From Acarospora socialis (taxonomy: Eukaryota; Ascomycota; Lecanoromycetes; Acarosporales; Acarosporaceae): a stretch of 64,000 nucleotides of DNA. Below, piece by piece: positions 57,078 to 64,000 of this stretch. The position numbers were made by a program, and so were the translations under genes. Position 1 is the first letter of the stretch; each line of letters starts with the position of its first letter. The stretch is from NCBI GenBank assembly GCA_025617375.2, contig JAMYGW020000004.1, positions 2,537,390-2,601,389 on the forward strand, read 5' to 3'. Below the pieces are notes generated by a model. The model saw only the letters and a list, made by a program, of their open reading frames with translations. It did no database searches and was not told the DNA's origin.

Positions 57078-57438
57078 TGTAATGTTCTAACCTGAGATTT
57101 CTTGAGTATATAAAGCTAAGAGTTTGTGCTTATTGATATAACAGCTGATCTGAAATGGTTCTGGTCTTTAACTTTTAGATTGTTACTTAAGTTGAACATG
57201 ATCATTTTCATAAGAGAAACAACTCTACTATATAGAATGTGCTTGATGCTTCTGTGTTGAGCACTTTTAGTGTCTTGATGTCTTGACATTGAGAGATTGA
57301 GCTTTCAGCTCATCTACTCACTGTTAAGTCATTACATCATTATGTGACTGCTATTTAGCAGTTCTTTCTGTACACACTTCAGATGAACTCTTGATCACAG
57401 ATCTGTGAGTTTCTTTCTCTCTGAGTATGGTTGTAACA
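57078..57438 (-). repeat. 5' LTR of copy A
   Basis: 361 bp, same ends as the 51248 LTR. On its left lies the start of the internal region (CTTTGAACACTCTTACA on the minus strand). On its right it abuts internal sequence homologous to 55917 onwards, not a target duplication. It is thus also the inner LTR of a three-LTR array. Confidence 0.9.
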
Positions 57439-58960
57439 CATTTGTCTTTGCTCTTTCTTCTAAACTTCTGTGAGTATCATCTGACTTCATCTTTTGTGCT
57501 CATGTGTACTCTGCACATGTCATTGTAACAGGTTGTTCAGCTGAGAGTGTCATGCACTATGTGTGTGTTCTTCTTGACTGTTGCTGCAACATTTCTTTTT
57601 TTTATCTGAGATCTGTTGCATTCTCAGACAAGATGTTCAGATTTTCTGCAGTTATAACACATTCATGTCTTGTTTTGCAGTGTTATCTGAGACTTAGTGA
57701 ACTGCTCTGACTGACATTCATGCTCTGTTTATCTAGTCTTTCATGACTTCTGATGACACTTCTTAATCATATTGAGATTTATAGAATCTGTTTCTCTATG
57801 TCTTATTGATGAAACATATCACTTAATTCACAGTCAGAAGCTTTCTTCTTGACCTTCTATCATAGATGACATTCAATATTCTTTTTGTTTCATCTGTCAT
57901 TCTCATTAACAACTGTTGATACTAATACTCAGATTGATCATTTTCTGAAGATTGTCTGATCATTCTGCTTGAACTATCTTGTCTTTGATGAACTTTCTCA
58001 ACTCACAATAGTACTGATAGATGAGTGCTTCATCATTTCATCTGATAAGTGTTGCTAATCACTGAAACTTCATGATGTATACTGCTGTCAATTCACTCTG
58101 TCACAAGATGTGAACTTGTTTCTCTGCTGCTCTTTTTTCATTGATCACTTTGAAGACTTTTCTGAGTTCTTTCTTGAACTTGCTGAAGTTGTTGAACATG
58201 AACTTCACATCAGTGTTGCACTCATTGTAACTTTTCTTTAGAAACTTGTGCAGTCTGAGGTCAACTCAGTTGAAGACTGTGTCTACTAAATAGGTTGTTG
58301 CAAACAACATTTTCTCTTGATTGATTTGAAACTTCAGTTGATTGAATTCAATATACAGGTCAAGCTTGACCACAAAGACTCACAGCTTTTCTCATTCTTC
58401 ATCAAAGATATTGAGTACCTGAATCTTTGATACACTCACTGATAGTTGTATCACCTGAGCTAACATCACTGATTGTGCTGCTGTTCTATCTGAAGTAGAT
58501 GGTAGAGGTAAGTTTACTTGAGCTTGTCTCAAGAATGAGATCAAGACATTCTTTTGTGTGTCAGACATCATACTTGTTATATTGTAAGAGTGTTCAAAGT
58601 GTAATGTTCTAACCTGAGATTTCTCAAGTATATAGAACTAAGAGTTTGTGCTTATTGATATAACAGCTGATCTGAAATGGTTCTGATCTTTAACTCTTAG
58701 ATTGTTACTTAAGTTGAACATGATTGTTTTCATAAGAAAAATGACTCTACTATATAGAACATGCTCAATGTTTCTGTGTTGAGCATTCTTGATGTCTCAA
58801 TGTCTCAATGTTGAGAGATTGAGTTCTTAACTTGTCTGCTTGTCATCAAGTCATTGCATTATTACATGACTGCTGTCTAGCAGTTCTCTCTGTACACACT
58901 TCAGATGAACTCTTGATTATAGATTTGTGAGTTTCTTTCTCTCTGAGTATGATCATAACA
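57439..58960 (-). mobile_element. Partial chromovirus copy B: gag region plus its LTR
   Basis: 57439-58599 is collinear with 55917-57077 of copy A at a constant offset of 1,522 bases, covering gag and the zinc knuckle. It ends at the 361-bp LTR 58600-58960. The remaining pol of this copy is absent. With copy A it forms LTR-internal-LTR-partial internal-LTR, as expected from recombination or template switching between tandem copies. Confidence 0.8.
58600..58960 (-). repeat. Outer LTR of the three-LTR array (copy B)
   Basis: 361 bp, TGTAATGTTC to GATCATAACA on the plus strand. It has gag-side sequence on the left and 3'-internal sequence of copy C on the right. It therefore marks the right edge of the array inserted into copy C. 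Confidence 0.88.
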
Positions 58961-59289
58961 TTGTGCTCATTGCAGCATTGACTGTTTTGTAATGAAATCT
59001 TGATCAAAATGTGATAAGTGTACTTGCTGTAATTGTTCATGTGTCAGTGTATTGTGAAAGTCTCTCAACAGAACTTGTCTTTTACTCTATAAGAAAATAA
59101 GTAAAGCAAATGATGAATTGACAGTCAAGCACACTGAGCTTGCTGCACTTTTCTCAAAAGTCATACATCTTCAGAAAACACTGAATCAAATGAATTGCTG
59201 TGCTTTGCAGAAGACTGACTGTCTTGTTGTTGAACTTAATAGTGATAATGATGAGACTGAGAATGAAGATTCTCAAACAATGTTGTAAC

Positions 59290-62200
59290 TTGTTGACTTG
59301 ATGTCTTTATTCTTCTGAACTAATGTTGACTTTTTTTCTCAAAATGTTGAAGTGTTCTCACACAGTTCTTGAGATTCTCTTTGAGTTCTCAGATATTTTC
59401 TGAGATATCATAATCTTTTCACTTGATGAGATAGTAGACTTTTCTGCTAATCATTCTTCTTTTTAGAATGTTCTTAACTTTGTATTTTTCATTGAGTTTG
59501 ACAGACATTTTGTTGATTTGAAGTGATATGAACTGATTGCAATGCTGTAGCATGAATGTGTGAAATACTGAGTGTATTCTCATCTCTTTGAATAAGTTCA
59601 GTTTGTAACTTAAATTCTTAATGTTTCATATAATCTTGAATGATTCAATGCTCTTGTTTTTCAGCTTCTTACTTCTTTCTTTAGTTCTTATGTTGTTTGT
59701 TCTTAAGTATATCTTGTCTTCTTCTTCAAATGATCTTGTCTTTATTGTTTGTCTCATCTGCTGTTCAATTCTTCTCATCAGATCTTGATGCAGTTTCTTC
59801 ATCTGAGTGATATCTAAAATTGCTTTTTAACTCTGTGATCTGTGTTCTTTGAGATCTTGTCATATCTCTGAGTTGTAGTCATAGTTCATATAGAAAGATG
59901 TTTCTCTCATGATTTCATTTCTTGTGTTGTTGTATGCAAACTGTGTCATTAACAATAGTTGTACTCAGTTATTCTGATTCTTGTTGACATAGTGTTTCAA
60001 GTATGTTTTTACTGTCTGATTCATTCATTTGCTTTGCTCATTCATCTGTGAGTGATATGTCATTGACATCTTGTGTTTTATTCTGAGTTCTGCTGTGAGC
60101 ATTTTTCAAAACTTGCTTGTAAACAGCTTGTCTCTGTCAGTGATAAACTCTTTTGATAGCTCATAATTGCTAATCAATTCTCTTAGTATTGTGTATGTCA
60201 ATATTGATGCTGTTGCAGTTTCTTTAAATGAAATGAACATTGTATACTTGATTAATCTGTTCACTATGATCAATATACTGTTGAATCTCACTTTTCATGC
60301 TGAATTCTTCAACAATAATAGTTTTGTAATGAAGTTCATGATAACTGATTCTCATGATGCATTTGATGTGTTCAGTTGTGTTACTCTGTTGTATTATCTA
60401 TCTTGAATTGATCTTATTTCTTTGGCATGAATTGCACACAGCAATCATTTTGATAATTTGATTTCTAAGATTGCTAATGTTGTGTCTTTTTCACACTAGA
60501 TTCTCAGTGTGTTTAACTTCTAGATGTTCTTTGATTCTACTGTAATGACACATCTTAATAAGTTCTTTGTCTGTCAAGAGAGCTTGCTTCATCTTGTATG
60601 TTGCTGCTAAGTTCTTCATGAGAACTTCTCTGTTATCTTTGCTTAGAATTTCAGCATATATTGTCTGTATATCTTCATGATCAGATTGTCTACTCAAGAC
60701 ATCTGCTTCATCATTCTCATTATTCTTCTTGTAATGAATCTGAAATTTGTAGTCTGTCAACTGCTCTGCTCAACAAATCTGTCATTGATTGAGTTGTTTT
60801 GTTGTTGTGAAGTTTCTCAGATTCTTGTGATCTGTATAGATCTGAATTGACTTGCTTGTTTCTGTAAAATAAGATCTTCAATCTTGCAGTGCTTTCACTA
60901 TTGCAAGAAGTTTCTTGTCATGAACCTCATATCTTTTCTCAGATTCTGATAACTTTCTAAATTGATATGTTATGAGTCTCTGTTGTTCACTCTTAATTTG
61001 ATATAAATATGCTTTTACTGTGAAATCTGAAGCATCAGTTTTCAGTGTCTTCTTGCATGCTGAATTGAGTATTCTTAGATGTGCTGTTCTGCTAAGACTT
61101 CTCTTTAATATGTGAAATGCATCTTTCTGCTCTTGATTTCAATGTTATTCTTTGCTTTTGTGTGTTAAATGTGTTAGTGATTCTGCAATTCTTGTGTAGT
61201 TTGATACAAACTTTCAATAATAGTTTGTCAATTCTAGAAAGATCTGTACTTTCTTAATTTGTTTCAGTGTTGATCAGTTTCTGACTGCTTCTGTCTTCTT
61301 TGAATTCTTCTTGATTTGTTCAGATTGAATTACATAGTCTAGAAACTTGACTTTCTTGATCTTGAACTTGCTTTTTGACTTTTTCACATACAATGCTTTA
61401 TTGTTGAGCTTTGTCAATATCTTGTGCACATGCTCTCAGTGTTTCTCAAGATCTTCTGAATATATCAGAATATTATCAAGATATGTGATCACAAAATCAT
61501 TGAGATATTCTCTTAACATGTCATTGATCAATCTCTGAAAGATGACTGGTGTGTTCTTCAACTCAAATGACATGATGATGTATTCATAATGTTCATATCT
61601 TGTTCAAAATGTCATTTTTCATTCTTCATCTTCTTTCATTCTGACTCAGTAATAGACATCTTTAAGATCTAAGCTTGTGAACCACTTAGTCTTGTCTAAT
61701 CAGTCTTGCAACTTTTCTATCAACAGTAGAGAATAACTATCTTGATGAGTTATCTTGTTGAGTTGTCTGTAGTTGACACATAGTTATTTCTTGTCATTCT
61801 TCTTTGATATAAACAGGATCAGATATTCTGTTGATGATTTTGATGATTTTATGAATTCTCTCTTGAGATTCTCATCAAGATAAGTTCTAACTTTCTTGAG
61901 TTGGTTCTTGCTCATTGAGTATAAAGACATTCACTTAGGTTGCTTTCTGTTCAATAGCAATATTTTGTGATTTCATGACTTATGCTCTGGTAAGCTCATT
62001 TTTGATTGTTTGAAAATCTTGTATGTGTCTTCAACTGCACATATTTCTTTTGTAATTCAATCAATTCTTAAATTTCTTCTGCACAATCAGGGCATCTCTA
62101 GTATCACATTGTATTTAATTGATTTCATAACATCAAACATTATCTCTTGTGAGTTTTCAAGAATCAAGACTTTCACACAGATTTTCTCATCAATTCTTTT

Positions 62201-63210
62201 AATGACTCTGTTCATCATTTGTATGTTGAATGAACAGTGCACTCACTGTGTCTCTAATCTCAACATGTTGACTGTCTTTTAATTCATGATATTTTTGTCT
62301 GCTTCAAAATCTATCAATGTGTTGATCTGATGTTCATTGATCATAATCTTGATTCATATTCAATGATCATTATCTTGTCTTTGAGATGTCACTAGCTTCT
62401 TGTTCTCTAGTCTTGTCAAGAAAGCTCTTCATTTTTTGACTTGCTTGATCATTCAGCTTGTCTTCAAGCTCTTGAAATCATCTTGATTTTCTTTCAATCA
62501 TAAGATTCACATACTCTAGACTATATTGCTCAATGCATCTTTCTGAATGTAGTTGAGGTTCATACTGATTGTACTTCATCTGCAACTGACTCTCAAAGAC
62601 TTTTACTCTTTGCAGAAATTTGAGTGATATATATTCTTCACTGAAGATTCATCTGTCTTCATTCTGCATGATATATTCTTCAGATAAGTGTATCTCAATC
62701 TTGTGACTCTTTGTCTTTCATACAAGAGATTTTGACAATGTTGCATCATTGCTGCTGAGACATTCATCTTTAACAGCTGTCATCAGCTTTTCTAGCTGAT
62801 CATATGTCTTTTGTTCTTCTGTACTCTTGTGTTGTGCTTTTTGTTTCTGAGTTTGTATCTCTTGCTCAAGCTCTTGCTTTTTGAATTGAAGCTTTTCTTC
62901 TTTTAACACTTGATGTTGATTCTCAGAGTGCTGATATGCTGTCTTCAGCTTCATATTGACTTCTTACTTGTCAATTTCTTTCTGATCTGCATTCAAATTC
63001 AGTGCTTGTCAGATGCTATTGCTGTAGTCTTTTTCTATCTGAGTTTCTTGAGTATTGATCTCTTTGATCTCAGCATCAAGAATATCTTTCTTGATATGTT
63101 CTTTTGCAAGAATAGCTAATTCTTTCTCATAGATTCTTGTTTAACCTGTTTCATTGTAGCTGTTCTTTTTTCTTTGTTTTGACTTCTGAAGATATCATTC
63201 AGCTCTGTCT
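59290..63210 (-). pseudogene. Degenerate pol of copy C
   Basis: It parallels the pol of copy A, about 7.2 kb further right, with few indels. The RT motif reads YLDNILIYSE at about 61450-61495, so the second catalytic Asp has become Asn. RNase H (FQIHYKKNNENDEADVLSR), integrase (SILIIVNRLIKYTMFISFKE, then FITDRDKLFTSKF) and the chromodomain region near 59341-59450 are all recognisable but interrupted by stops. Confidence 0.8.
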
Positions 63211-63862
63211 TTTGTGTTCATGTGTACTCTGCACATGTTATTGTAACAGACTGTTCAGCTGAGAGTGTCATGCACTATGTGTGTATTCTTCTTGACTGTC
63301 ACTGCAATGTTCTTTCTTTTCATCTGAGATCTGTTGCATTCTTGAGCAAGATGTCTGAGTTTTCTGCAGTTGTAACATGTTTGTGTCTTGTTTTGCAATG
63401 TTATCTGAGACTTAGTGAACTGCTCTAGCTGATGTTCATGCTTTGTTCATTTAGTTTTTCATGACTTCTGACAGTGCTTCTTGATTGCATTGAGGTTCAT
63501 AGAGTTTGTTTCTCTATGTCTTATTGATGAAACATATCACTTGATTCACAGTTGAAAGCTTTCTTCTTGACCTTCTATCATAGATGACATTTGATATTCT
63601 TTTTGTTTCATCTGTTGTTTTCACTGATGACTATTGATGTTGATACTCAGATCAATCATTTTCTGAAGATTGTCTGATTGTTTTGCTCAGACTATCTTGT
63701 CTTTGATGAACTTTCTCAACTCACAATAGTACTGGTAGATGAGTGCTTTGTCATCTTATCTGATAAGTATCACTAATCACTGAAACTCTGTGACATATTC
63801 TGTCACTGATTCATTCTGTCACAAGATGTGAACTTATTTCTCAGCTGCTCTTTTCTCATCAA
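63211..63862 (-). pseudogene. Truncated gag of copy C, ending at the telomere
   Basis: Homologous to about 55980-56622 of copy A, including the zinc-knuckle region near 63330-63380. It stops within the capsid region; the N-terminal part of gag, the leader and the 5' LTR are missing. The break lies after CATCAAT, where copy A continues CACTC and this copy continues AGGG. Confidence 0.8.
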
Positions 63863-64000
63863 TAGGGTTAGGGTTAGGGTTAGGGTTAGGGGTTAGGGTT
63901 AGGGTTAGGGTTAGGGTTAGGGTTAGGGTTAGGGTTAGGGTTAGGGTTAGGGTTAGGGTTAGGGTTAGGGTTAGGGTTAGGGTTAGGGTTAGGGTTAGGG
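63863..64000 (+). repeat. Telomere (TTAGGG)n, right chromosome end
   Basis: About 23 uninterrupted units of TTAGGG run to the end of the window, G-rich strand toward the right, as required at a right chromosome end. One early unit (about 63886-63892) has an extra G. There is no subtelomeric helicase gene or telomere-associated repeat between the telomere and the transposon. Confidence 0.98.

Larger units (their letters stand above)
51248..57438 (-). mobile_element. Full-length Ty3/gypsy chromovirus copy A (non-autonomous, decayed)
   Basis: 6,191 bp bounded by two 361-bp LTRs in the same orientation. On the minus strand the order is LTR, gag with zinc knuckle, coiled-coil-like segment, RT, RNase H, integrase, chromodomain, polypurine tract, LTR. 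This is the Ty3/gypsy order with a chromodomain, i.e. a chromovirus. The two LTRs differ almost only by transitions. All reading frames are interrupted, most often by TGA where the families have Trp. It lies inside copy C. Confidence 0.88.
50730..63862 (-). mobile_element. Outer Ty3/gypsy chromovirus copy C, split by insertion and cut by the telomere
   Basis: Reconstructed from 3' LTR 50730-51081, 3' internal part 51082-51247, and its continuation 58961-63862. The homologous position in copy A is about 51768 on both sides of the split, so the pieces were once continuous. The gap is filled by the array 51248-58960. The flanking bases TTATG (51243-51247) and TTGTG (58961-58965) look like a 5-bp target duplication with one transition. 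The 5' end of the element is missing: gag ends at about 63862, where telomere repeat starts. All frames carry many stops, so the element is dead. Confidence 0.75.

Noticed and set aside
48701-63862. Classical RIP (CpA to TpA) as the explanation for the AT-rich telomeric block
   Set aside because: CA and TG remain abundant in the chromovirus copies and CpG plus GG/CC are the missing dinucleotides. Only the far-left part (48.7-50.2 kb) is TA-rich enough to suggest extra CpA to TpA change.
48701-63862. Alternative genetic code (TGA for Trp) in the telomeric block
   Set aside because: The region carries other stops, shows context-directed mutations, and adjoins host genes using the standard code.

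Overview
The window is the right-hand end of a chromosome of a filamentous ascomycete (Pezizomycotina; Dothideomycetes is only a guess). The evidence is short introns (41-102 nt) with fungal branch sites, typical fungal families (Zn2Cys6 regulator, class I-type hydrophobin, CYP, MFS sugar porter, PHO85-type CDK, POB3, NNF1, THO1), and a terminal (TTAGGG)n array running off the right edge. Coordinates of spliced genes are outer limits; the exon lists in the evidence were derived by hand from GT/AG sites and reading phase.

Layout, left to right. 1-260: 3' end of an unidentified gene. 2.0-3.7 kb: cytochrome P450 (+). 5.4-10.2 kb: 1,587-residue disordered protein with a C-terminal SAM-methyltransferase fold (-). 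13.3-15.3 kb: kelch-repeat, single-pass membrane protein (-). 16.0-16.9 kb: THO1-like SAP-domain mRNA-export factor (+). 17.3-19.2 kb: MFS sugar transporter (-). 22.1-22.5 kb: weak candidate small gene (-). 23.0-25.5 kb: Zn2Cys6 regulator (+). 25.8-26.5 kb: basic hypothetical protein (+). 27.3-29.4 kb: POB3, FACT subunit (+). 29.9-30.7 kb: NNF1, kinetochore MIND subunit (+). 30.9-32.6 kb: TPR protein (-), convergent with NNF1. 33.5-33.9 kb: hydrophobin (-). 38.8-42.3 kb: BCAS3-domain WD40-like protein (+). 43.7-45.1 kb: cAMP-receptor-like 7TM GPCR (-). 47.3-48.4 kb: PHO85-type CDK (-). The genes do not form an obvious biosynthetic cluster. Housekeeping genes (FACT, kinetochore, CDK, THO1) are mixed with surface and sensing genes (hydrophobin, GPCR, kelch receptor-like protein, sugar transporter). 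Intergenic gaps are large, up to 4.9 kb.

About 340 bp upstream of the PHO85 start, base composition changes abruptly. From about 48.7 kb to the telomere there are no host genes. The 15 kb is a nest of decayed Ty3/gypsy chromoviruses: gag with a zinc knuckle, RT, RNase H, integrase and chromodomain on the minus strand. I reconstruct an outer copy that starts with its 3' LTR at 50730 and is cut off by the telomere inside gag at about 63862. Into it a three-LTR array (51248-58960) was inserted, made of one full-length copy plus a partial copy. To the left lie two older LTRs in the opposite orientation.

The most unusual signal is the decay pattern of this region. I could read no CpG from about 48.8 kb to the telomere, and GG/CC is strongly depleted, while CA/TG stays abundant. 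Conserved Trp codons have become TGA, and paired copies show CA against TG at former CpG sites. This differs from the usual ascomycete RIP signature (CpA to TpA) and suggests a CpG plus CpC/GpG-directed mutational process. Other points worth checking are the POB3 start codon split by an intron, GC-AG introns in PHO85 and the kelch gene, two intergenic hairpins that may be MITEs, and a hydrophobin with an (NP)n and Lys/Pro linker.
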